The notes: generated from the sequence alone by a model not told the origin. Counted from the first letter of the stretch, positions 40,018-48,621 are shown. The stretch is 56,737 nt of DNA from CALGFH01 sp036003705 (GCA_036003705.1 DASYSE010000120.1:1-56737), one strand, 5' to 3'. Numbers and translations: made by a program.

Positions 40018-40389
40018 ATGGCCACCAGGCATCCTGCCGATCGCGGCGAGCTGGGGCGGCGCGGCGAGGCGCTCGCCTGCTCCTGGCTGACCGCCGCCGG
40101 CCTGCGGATCGTGGCCCGCAACTGGCGCTGCCGGACGGGTGAGATCGACGTGGTCGCCGAGGGGCAGGGGGTGCTGGTGTTCTGCGAGGTCAAGACCAGG
40201 CGCGGCGACGGCTACGGCACTCCGGCGGCCGCCGTCGACGCGGCCAAGCAGGCCCGGCTGCGGAGTCTGGCCGTCGCCTACCTGCACGCCACCCCGCACC
40301 GGCCGTGCCGGGTCCGCTTCGACGTCGTGACCGTCGTCTGGCCCCGGCACGGGCAGCCGCAGGTCGAGCACCTGAAGGGAGTGTTCTGA
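40018..40389 (+). CDS. yraN: UPF0102/YraN family nuclease-like protein
   Basis: 123 residues. GELGRRGEALACSWLTAAGL, RNWRCRTGEIDVVAEGQGVL and VFCEVKTRRGDGYGTPAAAV carry the PD-(D/E)xK-like motif (GEIDVV ... EVKTR). It is adjacent to comM and dprA as in most actinobacteria and probably helps process DNA. Its exact activity is undefined. ATG at 40018 follows a TAGGGT box by 6 nt. Confidence 0.93.
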   Translation: MATRHPADRGELGRRGEALACSWLTAAGLRIVARNWRCRTGEIDVVAEGQGVLVFCEVKTRRGDGYGTPAAAVDAAKQARLRSLAVAYLHATPHRPCRVRFDVVTVVWPRHGQPQVEHLKGVF

Positions 40390-40391
40390 GG

Positions 40392-41915
40392 ATGCTGGCC
40401 CGGCTGGCCACCACCGCGCTGGTCGGCCTCACCGCCCATCCGGTCGGGGTCGAGGTCGACATCGGCCGCGGCCTGCCCGCCGTGACCGTGGTCGGGCTCG
40501 GCGGCACGGCCGTGCTCGAAGCCCGCGACCGCCTCCGGGCCGCGTTCGGCAACACCGGCTACGAGTGGCCCGACCGGCGCATCACGGTATCCCTGCCCCC
40601 GGCCGACCTGCCCAAGCAGGGATCCGGCTTCGATCTGCCCATCGCGATCGGGCTGCTGGCCGCGGCCGGGTCGGTACCGGCGACCGCCCTCGAGGGGCTG
40701 TGGGCCATCGGCGAGCTCGGCCTTGCCGGCGACGTCCGCGCGGTCAGGGGGGTGCTCCCTGCCGCGCTGGCGGCCCGCCGGTCGAGCGCCCGGCTCCTGG
40801 TCGTTCCCCAGGCCAACCTGGCCGAGGCCGCGCTGGTGCCCGACCTGCGGGTCGCCGGCGCGACCTCGCTGGGCCAGGTCGGCGAGTGGCTGGACGGCCG
40901 GGCCGACCTGGGCCGCCCCGGTTCCCCGCCCGACACTCCCGTCCCCCCGGTCGAGGACCTCACCGACGTGCGTGGTCAGGCCCTGGCCCGCCGCGCCCTC
41001 GAGATCGCCGCCGCCGGCGGCCACAACCTGCTCCTCATCGGCCCGCCCGGCGCCGGCAAGACCATGCTGGCCAGGCGCCTCCCCGGCCTGCTCCCGCCGC
41101 TGGAGCAGGACGAGGCCCTCGAGGTCACCCAGGTGTTCTCGGCCGCCGGCCTGCTCGGCCCGGACGCCGGCCTGATCAGGATCCGGCCGTTCCGCGCCCC
41201 CCACCACGCCATCTCGGTTCCCGGCCTGGTCGGCGGCGGCCAGGTCCCCCGACCCGGCGAGGTCTCCTTGGCCAACCACGGCGTCCTGTTCCTGGACGAG
41301 CTGCCCGAGTTCTCGCGCATGGCATCCGAGGCGCTGCGCCAGCCCCTCGAGGAGGGCGAGGTCACCGTCTCGAGGGCCATGGCCAGCGTCCGGTTCCCGG
41401 CGCGCTTCGCGTTGATCGCGGCGGCCAATCCGTGCCCCTGCGGGCACCTGGGCGACAGCCGGTTCGCCTGCCGCTGCAGCCGCACCGACCTCCACCGCTA
41501 CGCCAGCCGGCTGTCAGGGCCGCTGCTGGACCGCATCGACCTCTACGTCCAGGCGGAGCGGCTCACCGCCGAGGAGCTTGCCGGTGCGGTCGAGGCCGAG
41601 CCGACCGCGCCGGTCCGCGCCCGAGTGCTGGCCGCCCGCGCGCTCCAGCGGGGTCGCCAGGGGACCGAGAACGGCCGCCTGGCATCGACCGGCCTGGCCG
41701 CCCGCTGCCAGGTCGCGCCATCGGCCCGCCGCACGCTCATGGCCGCCGTTGACCGGCTCGGCCTCAGCGCCCGTGGGTTCCACCGCGCCCTGCGGGTGGC
41801 CCGCACCGTCGCCGACCTGGCCGGGGCCGACCGGGTCGAGGACCACCACATCAAGGAGGCTCTCGGCCTGCGCCACCTCCCGATCGTCGGCGACCGCGAG
41901 GGGCAGCTCGTATGA
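40392..41915 (+). CDS. comM: YifB/ComM family Mg-chelatase-like AAA ATPase
   Basis: 507 residues. An N-terminal domain (VEVDIGRGLPAVTVVGLGGT; SGFDLPIAIGLLAAAG), then Walker A LLIGPPGAGKTMLARRLPGL, HHAISVPGLVGGG, Walker B LANHGVLFLDELPEFSR, AANPCPCGHLGDS with cysteines, and a C-terminal domain with GLSARGFHRALRVARTVADL. ComM is a hexameric helicase that extends branch migration during natural transformation. ATG at 40392 is 2 bp after yraN. It ATGA-overlaps dprA. Confidence 0.95.
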   Translation: MLARLATTALVGLTAHPVGVEVDIGRGLPAVTVVGLGGTAVLEARDRLRAAFGNTGYEWPDRRITVSLPPADLPKQGSGFDLPIAIGLLAAAGSVPATALEGLWAIGELGLAGDVRAVRGVLPAALAARRSSARLLVVPQANLAEAALVPDLRVAGATSLGQVGEWLDGRADLGRPGSPPDTPVPPVEDLTDVRGQALARRALEIAAAGGHNLLLIGPPGAGKTMLARRLPGLLPPLEQDEALEVTQVFSAAGLLGPDAGLIRIRPFRAPHHAISVPGLVGGGQVPRPGEVSLANHGVLFLDELPEFSRMASEALRQPLEEGEVTVSRAMASVRFPARFALIAAANPCPCGHLGDSRFACRCSRTDLHRYASRLSGPLLDRIDLYVQAERLTAEELAGAVEAEPTAPVRARVLAARALQRGRQGTENGRLASTGLAARCQVAPSARRTLMAAVDRLGLSARGFHRALRVARTVADLAGADRVEDHHIKEALGLRHLPIVGDREGQLV

Positions 41916-43111
41916 CCCCCGCCGAGCTCCGCCCGCCGTGGTGGGCGCCGGGGCTGAGGGAGCGGGACGTGCTGCTCTCGCTCGCCGCGACCCCCGGGCC
42001 GTTGCCGGCGACGGTGGCGACCCGGCTGGGGGAGGGGAAGGAGCCGGGACGGCTGCTCCGCGCGCACAGCCCCGACCCGTGTGCCGTCGCCGCGCGACTC
42101 GACGCGCTCGGAGTGCGGTTCCTGGTTCCCGGCGACCCGGGCTGGCCGCTGGCCGCCACGCCGCCCGACCCGCCGTGTGCCTGGCTGTTCGTCACCGGTC
42201 CGGTCCCCCCCGGGCCGGTGGGGTCGGTGGCGGTCGTGGGTGGCCGCCGCGCCTCGCCGCTGCGGCGGGCCGCCGCCCGTACTCTCGCGTCAGGGCTGGC
42301 CCGGGCCGGCTGGGCCGTGGTCAGCGGCGGCGCCGTCGGGGTGGACGGCGCCGCCCACGCGGGCGCCCTCGATGCCGGAGGGCGCACCGTCGTGGTGCTC
42401 GGCTGCGGCCTCGACGTTCCGTATCCGCGCGCCAACACCGGCCTGTTCGCTCAGGTGCGGGCCGCCGGCGGCACGCTGGTGAGCGAGCACCCGCCGAGCA
42501 GCCGCCCCCGAGCGGCCAGCTTCCTTCCCCGCAACCGCCTCATCGCCGCGCTGTCCGCCGCCGTCGTGGTGATCGAGGCCGCCGAGGACTCCGGCAGCCT
42601 GTCGACGGCCAGGGCCGCCGGCAGCCGGGGCGCCGGCCGTGTCCTCGTCCTCCCCGGCGCCCCCTGGGATCCGGGCGCGGCCGGCTGCAACCAGCTGATC
42701 CGCGACGGCGCGACCCTGGTCGGCAGCCTCACCGACATCCTCGAGGAGCTCGGCGCGGCCACCGTCGGAGGCGGCGCCGCCCACGCCGACCCCCGGTCGG
42801 GCACGGAAACGCCCCCGAACGGGTTCCCGGCGGCTCTCCAAGGCCTGGAAGCCCCCGCAAGGGCGGTACTGGCGGCGCTGCTCGACGGCCAGGTCCTCGC
42901 CCCGGGCCGTCTGGCCGCCGCCAGCGGCCTCCGACCCGCCGACCTGGACGCCGCGGTGCTGGACCTGGAGCTCGCCGGCCTGATCCGCCGCACCGCCGCC
43001 GGGATCCAGGCCATCGCCCTCCCACCCGCCCCCACGCCCCCCGCCCCACTCGACCAACCCCTTGAACCCCGCGGTCCGCCCCCTCCCGCGACGCCCTCCC
43101 CCAACCGATAG
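41912..43111 (+). CDS. dprA: DNA-processing protein DprA
   Basis: 399 residues. A Rossmann-like DprA domain: SVAVVGGRRASPLRRAAART, WAVVSGGAVGVDGAAHAGAL, VVVLGCGLDVPYPRANTGLF, GTLVSEHPPSSRP and FLPRNRLIAALSAAVVVIEA. A C-terminal winged-helix (LDGQVLAPGRLAAASGLRPA) and a Pro-rich tail of about 35 residues follow. DprA loads RecA on incoming ssDNA. With comM and yraN it suggests DNA-uptake capacity or ancient DNA-processing functions; no comEA/comEC is in this window. Confidence 0.93.
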   Translation: MTPAELRPPWWAPGLRERDVLLSLAATPGPLPATVATRLGEGKEPGRLLRAHSPDPCAVAARLDALGVRFLVPGDPGWPLAATPPDPPCAWLFVTGPVPPGPVGSVAVVGGRRASPLRRAAARTLASGLARAGWAVVSGGAVGVDGAAHAGALDAGGRTVVVLGCGLDVPYPRANTGLFAQVRAAGGTLVSEHPPSSRPRAASFLPRNRLIAALSAAVVVIEAAEDSGSLSTARAAGSRGAGRVLVLPGAPWDPGAAGCNQLIRDGATLVGSLTDILEELGAATVGGGAAHADPRSGTETPPNGFPAALQGLEAPARAVLAALLDGQVLAPGRLAAASGLRPADLDAAVLDLELAGLIRRTAAGIQAIALPPAPTPPAPLDQPLEPRGPPPPATPSPNR

Positions 43112-43245
43112 CCGCCAAGCACCCCGGCCTGATCCAGGTGCTCTGGCCCTGACCCGAGCGCCACCGATCCGGTCGGGGGTGCGGGTTGGTGGCGGGGCAT
43201 GCCAATTGCCGCGGGTGCTTGAGTGTGGGGGCGCGGGTGGGGATC

Positions 43246-44388
43246 ATGGCGGTGATGGCTGACAACCTGGGCAGCGGCGATCCGGACGGGCTTGGACCGC
43301 TGGCCCGGCATGCGTTGGAGGCGTTCGTCGCCCATCTCCGCGACGAGCGGGGGCTTTCGGCGCATACCGTGGCCGCGTACCGGCGTGACGTGATCCAGTT
43401 CCTGCAGTTCGCCGGTCGGGCGGGGGTGACCGACCCGGGGCAGGTGGAGCCGCTGCTGCTCCGCCGCTTCCTGGCCTTGCAGCGGACGCGGGGACTCGCC
43501 GCCTCGTCGATCGCCCGGAAGGCGGCCGCCCTACGAGCTGGCTTCCGGTTCCTGGCGCGTCGTGGGCTGGTCGCCGACGACCCGGCCGCCGGGCTGGGAG
43601 TTCCCCGCGGGCCCAAGCGGTTGCCGGTGGTGCTCAAGCCACGCCAGGTCGACCGGCTGCTTGCCGGACCGGCGCCAGTCGACCCCGTCGGCCTGCGTGA
43701 CCGGGCGATCCTGGAGCTCCTGTACGCGACCGGCATCCGGGTCGGGGAGCTGTGCGGCCTCCGCCTCGGGGACGTCGACCTTGCGGCCGACACCGTCCTG
43801 GTGCTGGGCAAGGGCGCCAAGCAGCGACTCGTGCCCTTCGGCGAACCGGCCCGCGCCGCGCTGCTCGGTTACCTGGCCGGCGGCCGCTCCGCGATGCTGC
43901 CAGCCCCCGGCCCAGCGGTTGGTCCGGCCAGGGTCGGGAAGGCGCCGACGGGTGGGGACGGAAGCCGGCGTCGGACAGCGAGGCCGACCCCCCTGGCCGG
44001 CCGGGGCTCCGCGGCCCGCGCAGACACCGTCGCGGGCCGGGGCTCCGCGGCTGCACCGGGCTCCGCGGCTGCACCGGGCTCCGCGGCCGAACGGGATCCC
44101 GGAGCTGACCGGGAGGCCTTGTTCTTCAATCGGCGCGGGCGGCCGATGACGCAGCGGGACGTTCGGGGGATGCTGGAACGGTACCGGGTGGAGGCCGGCA
44201 TTCCTGCTGGGACCAGCCCGCACACGCTGCGGCACAGCGTCGCGACCCACCTGCTGGAGGGCGGTGCCGACCTGCGGGCGGTGCAGGAGTTGCTGGGGCA
44301 CGTTGCCCTGACCACCACCCAGACCTACACTCACGTTTCGAACGAGCGGCTCCGCCGCGTCTACCAGCAGGCGCATCCGCGCGCCTGA
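43246..44388 (+). CDS. xerC: Tyrosine recombinase XerC
   Basis: 380 residues. The N-terminal core-binding domain has RDERGLSAHTVAAYRRDVIQ. All catalytic residues are present: Arg in YATGIRVGELCGL, Lys in LGKGAKQRLVPFG, HxxR in SPHTLRHSVATHLLEGG, then LGHVALTTTQTYTHV with the nucleophilic Tyr. XerC resolves chromosome dimers. Residues of about 220-288 are a low-complexity Ala/Gly/Ser/Arg insert with repeated GSAAAP units, making the protein about 70 residues too long. ATG at 43246 has GGTGGGG upstream; ATG at 43255 is possible. Confidence 0.9.
   Translation: MAVMADNLGSGDPDGLGPLARHALEAFVAHLRDERGLSAHTVAAYRRDVIQFLQFAGRAGVTDPGQVEPLLLRRFLALQRTRGLAASSIARKAAALRAGFRFLARRGLVADDPAAGLGVPRGPKRLPVVLKPRQVDRLLAGPAPVDPVGLRDRAILELLYATGIRVGELCGLRLGDVDLAADTVLVLGKGAKQRLVPFGEPARAALLGYLAGGRSAMLPAPGPAVGPARVGKAPTGGDGSRRRTARPTPLAGRGSAARADTVAGRGSAAAPGSAAAPGSAAERDPGADREALFFNRRGRPMTQRDVRGMLERYRVEAGIPAGTSPHTLRHSVATHLLEGGADLRAVQELLGHVALTTTQTYTHVSNERLRRVYQQAHPRA
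43975..44098 (+). repeat. Low-complexity tandem repeats inside xerC
   Basis: GGGCTCCGCGGC recurs at least five times, partly as GGGCTCCGCGGCTGCACC units of 18 bp. It encodes the GSAA/APGSAA run. No catalytic residue lies in it. Confidence 0.7.
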
Positions 44389-44462
44389 GGCGGCGAGACA
44401 GGCCGGGGGGCGGCAGCCAGCCCCGGCGTGGCGGGCCGGGCAACAAACGCCGGAAGGGCCGT

Positions 44463-44468
44463 TACGGT
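44463..44468 (+). promoter_or_regulatory. -10 box for the sigma-factor gene
   Basis: TACGGT, 26 nt before the TTG start. AAAGGGGGGG lies in the short leader. The -35 is not obvious. Confidence 0.3.
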
Positions 44469-44493
44469 CTCGGCCGGCCAAAGGGGGGGCTTC

Positions 44494-45261
44494 TTGGACG
44501 AGCCGTCGTCCGTGGAACGGCTGTGGGAAGAGTTCAAGCTCAAGGCGTCCGCCGACGCCAGGGAGCGGCTCATCCTTCACTACGCGCCGCTGGTCAAGTA
44601 CGTGGCCGGTCGCGTGTCGGTCGGGCTGCCACCGAACATCGAGCAGGCCGACCTCGTGTCCTATGGCATCTTCGGCCTGATCGACGCGATCGAGAAATAT
44701 GATCTCGAACGGGGCATCAAGTTCGAGACCTACGCGATCTCGCGGATCAAGGGCGCGATCATCGACGAGCTGCGTGCGATCGACTGGATCCCAAGGTCGG
44801 TCCGGTTCAAGGCCCGCGAGGTCGAGAAGGCCTACGTCGCCCTGGAGAACCGCCTGCACCGCAGCCCGACCGACGCCGAGGTCGCCCAGCAGCTCGGCAT
44901 CACCACCGACGAGCTGCACCAGATCTTCAACCAGATCTCGTTCGTCTCGGTGGTCGCCCTGGATGAGCTGCTGTCGGTCGGATCGGAGCGGGGTGACCGG
45001 CTCAGCCTGGTCGACACCCTGGAGGACAAGGGCGCCGAGGACCCGGTGGCCGTCTTCGAGTCCCAGGAGCTGAAAGGCATCCTGGCCGGCGCGATCAACC
45101 GGCTCGGCGAGCGGGAGAAGATCGTCATCACCCTCTACTACTACGAGGGCCTGACCCTGGCCGAGATCGGGCAGGTCCTGGGCGTCACCGAGTCGCGCGT
45201 CTGCCAGATGCACACCAAGGCGGTCCTGCAGCTGCGGGCGAAGATGCAGGACGCCCGCTAG
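44494..45261 (+). CDS. whiG: FliA/WhiG family RNA polymerase sigma factor
   Basis: 255 residues. Region 2 reads LILHYAPLVKYVAGRVSVGL, DLVSYGIFGLIDAIEKYD and GIKFETYAISRIKGAIIDEL. Region 3 has RSPTDAEVAQQLGITTDELH, and region 4 ends EREKIVITLYYYEGLTLAEI then VLGVTESRVCQMHTKAVLQL. In Streptomyces WhiG triggers sporulation; elsewhere this family controls flagella. There are no flagellar genes here, and the xerC-whiG-M23-rpsB order is the Streptomyces one, so the WhiG label is favoured. TTG at 44494 has AGGGGGGG upstream. Confidence 0.88.
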   Translation: MDEPSSVERLWEEFKLKASADARERLILHYAPLVKYVAGRVSVGLPPNIEQADLVSYGIFGLIDAIEKYDLERGIKFETYAISRIKGAIIDELRAIDWIPRSVRFKAREVEKAYVALENRLHRSPTDAEVAQQLGITTDELHQIFNQISFVSVVALDELLSVGSERGDRLSLVDTLEDKGAEDPVAVFESQELKGILAGAINRLGEREKIVITLYYYEGLTLAEIGQVLGVTESRVCQMHTKAVLQLRAKMQDAR

Positions 45262-45277
45262 ACCCCTGACCATCGAG

Positions 45278-45309
45278 CCCTGCGGGATGCCACGGCCATG
45301 CGGGGCTTC
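45278..45309 (+). terminator. Possible terminator hairpin after the sigma-factor gene
   Basis: AGCCCTGC and GCGGGGCT (8 bp with one G-T pair) around a 16-nt loop, 16 bp after the stop. No T-run. The remaining 220 bp up to the M23 gene shows no gene; TAGCGT (45482) may be its promoter. Confidence 0.3.
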
Positions 45310-45531
45310 CGCTTGGCTGTACGCGGGACGGGCTCCCGTGGATGACCGCGACCGACGATCGCAATCTCGGGTCGTGCGACGGGAGCCGCCCGACGTACCG
45401 ACGGGCCGGCGGCGGGCGGGTGGATGCAGACGGCCTGTCCACAGACTCGCCCCTGACGCTCCACCGGCCGTCGCCGCGGGGTAGCGTCAGGGGGTCTGAT
45501 TGGTACCCGGTCTGCCTGGAGGTCCCGCTCG

Positions 45532-46155
45532 ATGCCAGCGATGCGTTCCGAGCCGACGGTCGGCTCCGCGGGGCGCCGGTGGCTGCCTCGCGGCCTGCTC
45601 GTGGCCGCCGTCATCGTCGCGCTCGGCCAGGCGCCGGTCGCCTTCGGGGAGCGGTCCGCGCGCGCCGCGTCGGTCGGGAGCCAGGCGCCCGCCCTTCCGG
45701 TGGCCGCGGCCCTGCCCGCGGGGCGCGTGCCGGCGTTGCGCATGCCGCTGGCCGGACCGGTCGTGCGGGGATTCGAGTCGCCGGCAGGCCCGTTTGGGCC
45801 GGGGCATCGGGGGGTCGACGTTGGCGCCCGGGTGGGGGAGGTGGTTCGGGCGCCGGCCGCTGGCCGGGTCGTCTTCGCCGGCCCGGTGGCCGGGACGAGC
45901 TGGGTCACCCTGCTGGTCGCTCCCGGGGTGATGGTGACGGTCGGGCCGCTGCTCCCGGACCGAAGGCTGGCCACGGGGCGGGTTCGGGCGCTGGCGGTTG
46001 TCGGGAGGGTCGGCCTGGGACACGGGGAGGCCCTGCACGTGAGCCTGCGAGTGGACGGCGTCTACGTCGACCCGTTGCGGTACCTGGTGGACCGGCCTCG
46101 GCCGCGGCTGGCCCCGCTGCTCGCGCCCGCTGGCCTCGCGGGCCCGGTCCCATAG
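45532..46155 (+). CDS. M23-like metallopeptidase-fold protein
   Basis: 207 residues. An N-terminal signal or membrane segment (GLLVAAVIVALGQAPVAFG), then an M23/LytM-like domain: MPLAGPVVRGFESPAGPFGP, GHRGVDVGARVGEVVRAPAA, and EALHVSLRVDGVYVDPLRYL. The zinc ligands GHRGVD (His, Asp) and LHV (His) can be seen, but the first His of the HxH motif is Ala and the usual GH in the YGHL strand is absent (VTVGPLLP). It may be inactive or regulatory. Actinobacteria often carry such a gene just before rpsB. ATG at 45532 follows GGAGGT. Confidence 0.82.
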   Translation: MPAMRSEPTVGSAGRRWLPRGLLVAAVIVALGQAPVAFGERSARAASVGSQAPALPVAAALPAGRVPALRMPLAGPVVRGFESPAGPFGPGHRGVDVGARVGEVVRAPAAGRVVFAGPVAGTSWVTLLVAPGVMVTVGPLLPDRRLATGRVRALAVVGRVGLGHGEALHVSLRVDGVYVDPLRYLVDRPRPRLAPLLAPAGLAGPVP

Positions 46156-46160
46156 CCCGT

Positions 46161-46277
46161 CAGGCGGCAAGGCCCTGCCGGTCGGGGCCTGGTCCCGTGG
46201 CCTGCCAGGCGGCAAGGCCCTGCCGGTCGGGGCCTGGTCCCGTGGCCTGCCAGGCGGCAAGGCCCTGACGATCCGGG
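46161..46277 (+). repeat. 45-bp tandem repeat, about 2.6 copies
   Basis: CAGGCGGCAAGGCCCTGCCG begins copies at 46161 and 46206, and CAGGCGGCAAGGCCCTGACG begins the third, partial copy at 46251. Each complete unit is nearly identical and ends with GTGGCCTGC. It lies in the M23-rpsB gap. No coding or RNA role is evident. Confidence 0.85.
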
Positions 46278-46522
46278 CCCCGCGGCGAGGGGAACAAGCA
46301 GGACGTTCTCCGTGTGTTCCGTGGGCGGCGGGAGCGGGGGGACTGTGCTATCGTCCGCCGCGGGCCCGGCATGTCCGGGCTACAACGCACGCCCGTCGAC
46401 GGGACTCGACGGTGCCCGCGCCGGGTCGGACCCGAGCGGGTCGAGGACCCGGCCCCCCCACGATCCTGACGACTGTGGAGCACAACGGGCGGAGGCCGAA
46501 CCGACCGGCAGGGAGGACCACC
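46278..46522 (+). promoter_or_regulatory. rpsB promoter and long leader
   Basis: TATCGT (46349-46354) is a likely -10, giving a leader of about 160 nt before the rpsB GTG. The leader is GC-rich and ends with GGGAGGACC. In other bacteria S2 represses its own mRNA through the leader; that role here is only inference. The whole gap from 46156 to 46522 contains no gene. Confidence 0.4.
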
Positions 46523-47914
46523 GTGGCAGTCGTCACCATGCGCCAGCTGCTCGAAGCTGGCGTCCACTTCGGGCATCAGACCCGGCGCTGGAACCCGAAG
46601 ATGAAGCGCTTCATCTACGGCGAGCGCAACGGCATCTACATCATCGACCTGCAGAAGACCAGCACCGCCATCGAGACCACCTACGGGTTCCTGCGCGACA
46701 CGGTGGCCAAGGGCGGCAACGTGCTGTTCGTCGGCACCAAGAAGCAGGCCCAGGAGTCGATCAAGACCCAGGCCGAGCGGGTCGGGATGCCGTACGTGAA
46801 CTTCCGCTGGCTCGGCGGGATGCTGACCAACTTCACCACCATCTACCGGCGTCTCCAGCGGCTGAAGGAGCTGGAGGCGATGGTGGCGACCGGCGCCACC
46901 GAGGTGCTGCCGAAGAAGGAGGTCCTGCGGCTCGGCCACGAGCGCGAGAAGCTCGAGCGGAACCTCGGCGGCATCCGCGACATGACCCGGCTGCCGGCCG
47001 CGGTCTGGGTGGTCGACACCCGCAAGGAGCACATCGCCGTCACCGAGGCGCGCAAGCTCGGCATCCCGGTGGTGGCGATCCTCGACACCAACTGTGACCC
47101 GGACGAGGTCGACTACCCGATCCCCGGCAACGACGACGCCATCCGGGCCGGCAGCCTGCTCACCCGCATCGTCGCCGACGCGGTGGCCGAGGGGCTGCGG
47201 CTGCGCAGCGTGTACGCGTCCGAGGGCGCCGGCAAGGAAGGGGCCGCCGCGATCGCGGCCAGCCCCGCCGACGAGGAGCCGCTGGCCGAGTGGGAGCGTG
47301 AGCTGCTCGAGTCCGACAGCAGCGGGAGCCAGGCCGAGGCCGGTCGCTTCGGCCGCACCGCCGATGCCTCCGCGGCTCCGGCCACCCCATCGACCGAGAC
47401 AGCCGCCGCCCAGGGCCGAAGCGCCGCGGCGCCTGCCCGACCCGCCTCCCGCGCGCCGTCCAAGGCGCGAACCGACACCACCGGCAAGGCCGCCACCGGG
47501 AGCCGGAGCAAGCCCAGATCCTCCGGCGAGAGCGAAGCCCGGGACGCCGCCCCGACCAAGGCCACCAGCGACGCCCCGGGCGCGACCCAGGCCGAGGCGC
47601 CGGTTCCGGGCGACGAGGCGCAGAGCCAGCCCGGAGCCGGGAGCCAGCCCGCGGCCGAGGCGGAGGGCGCCACCGAGGCCGAGGCTCCGGCCAAGCCAGC
47701 CACCGCGACCAGGGGCACCCCCGAGGCCGAGACCGACGCCGAGGCTGCGGTGGAGCCCGCCACCGCGAGTACCACCGAGGCCAAGACGGAGACGCAGGCC
47801 GAGACGGAGACGCAGGCCGAGGCCGAGACGGAGACACAGGCCGAGGCGAGCCCGGCGGAGGCTGCCGAGGTGGCGGCCGACCCGGCCAACGAGACACGCG
47901 AGCCTCGGGTCTGA
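46523..47914 (+). CDS. rpsB: 30S ribosomal protein S2 with long C-terminal extension
   Basis: 463 residues. The first 230 or so are normal uS2: MRQLLEAGVHFGHQTRRWNP, MKRFIYGERNGIYIIDLQKT, FVGTKKQAQESIKTQAERVG, WVVDTRKEHIAVTEARKLGI and NDDAIRAGSLLTRIVADAV. The remaining 230 are disordered, rich in Ala, Glu, Thr, Ser and Pro, with TETQAE repeats near the end. Typical actinobacterial S2 is about 270-310 residues, so the tail is exceptional. GTG at 46523 has GGGAGGACC upstream. tsf follows. Confidence 0.95.
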   Translation: MAVVTMRQLLEAGVHFGHQTRRWNPKMKRFIYGERNGIYIIDLQKTSTAIETTYGFLRDTVAKGGNVLFVGTKKQAQESIKTQAERVGMPYVNFRWLGGMLTNFTTIYRRLQRLKELEAMVATGATEVLPKKEVLRLGHEREKLERNLGGIRDMTRLPAAVWVVDTRKEHIAVTEARKLGIPVVAILDTNCDPDEVDYPIPGNDDAIRAGSLLTRIVADAVAEGLRLRSVYASEGAGKEGAAAIAASPADEEPLAEWERELLESDSSGSQAEAGRFGRTADASAAPATPSTETAAAQGRSAAAPARPASRAPSKARTDTTGKAATGSRSKPRSSGESEARDAAPTKATSDAPGATQAEAPVPGDEAQSQPGAGSQPAAEAEGATEAEAPAKPATATRGTPEAETDAEAAVEPATASTTEAKTETQAETETQAEAETETQAEASPAEAAEVAADPANETREPRV

Positions 47915-47983
47915 ACGGGCTGCCGGCCACCCGCAACGCGACCCACATCGAAACCGATAGCGCAGCAAGGAGCACCACCCGAC

Positions 47984-48592
47984 ATGGAGATCACGGCCGC
48001 TCAGGTCAAGGCCCTTCGTGACGCCACCGGGGCCGGAATGATGGACTGCAGGAACGCGCTGCGCGAGGCTGGCGGCGACCTGGAGAAGGCCACGAAGCTG
48101 CTGCGCGAGGCCGGCAAGGCCGGCGTCGAGAAGCGGGCTGGCCGCAGCACCACCCAGGGTGTCGTGGACGCCTACCTGCATACGCCCGACCCGAACCTGC
48201 CACCGAAGCTTGGCGTGCTGGTCGAGCTGGACTGCGAGACCGACTTCGTGGCCAAGACCGACGAGTTCCAGCGCCTGGCCCACGAGATCGCCCTCCACAT
48301 CGCCGTCGCCGACCCGACCTACGTCCGGCGCGAGGACGTCCCCGAGCACGTGGTCGAGAAGGAGCGGGAGATCTACGCCAGCCAGGCCGAGGGCAAGCCC
48401 GACAACATCGTCGAGCGGATCGTCGAAGGCAAGCTCAAGGACTACTACAAGCAGGTCGTGTTGCTCGACCAGCCATACATCCGCGACGACAAGCAGACCG
48501 TCCAGGACCTGCTCGACAGCTACTCGGCCAGGGTCCGCGAGAAGCTCGTGCTGCGCCGCTTCGCCCGCTTCCGGGTCGGGGAGGGCACCTAA
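47984..48592 (+). CDS. tsf: Translation elongation factor Ts
   Basis: 202 residues, the short EF-Ts form. It starts MEITAAQVKALRDATGAGMM then DCRNALREAGGDLEKA, with the TDFVAKTDEF core (ELDCETDFVAKTDEFQ) and the end LLDQPYIRDDKQTVQDLL. It recycles GDP from EF-Tu. GCAGCAAGGAGCACC precedes the ATG. It is co-directional with rpsB; a repeat R1 copy separates it from pyrH. Confidence 0.96.
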   Translation: MEITAAQVKALRDATGAGMMDCRNALREAGGDLEKATKLLREAGKAGVEKRAGRSTTQGVVDAYLHTPDPNLPPKLGVLVELDCETDFVAKTDEFQRLAHEIALHIAVADPTYVRREDVPEHVVEKEREIYASQAEGKPDNIVERIVEGKLKDYYKQVVLLDQPYIRDDKQTVQDLLDSYSARVREKLVLRRFARFRVGEGT

Positions 48593-48621
48593 CCCGTTTC
48601 CAGCGACCGATCCATCCCCGG

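Noticed and set aside
41912..44388. comM-dprA-xerC as a mobile island
   Set aside because: These are standard neighbours in actinobacteria; XerC here is the chromosomal type, not an integrase.
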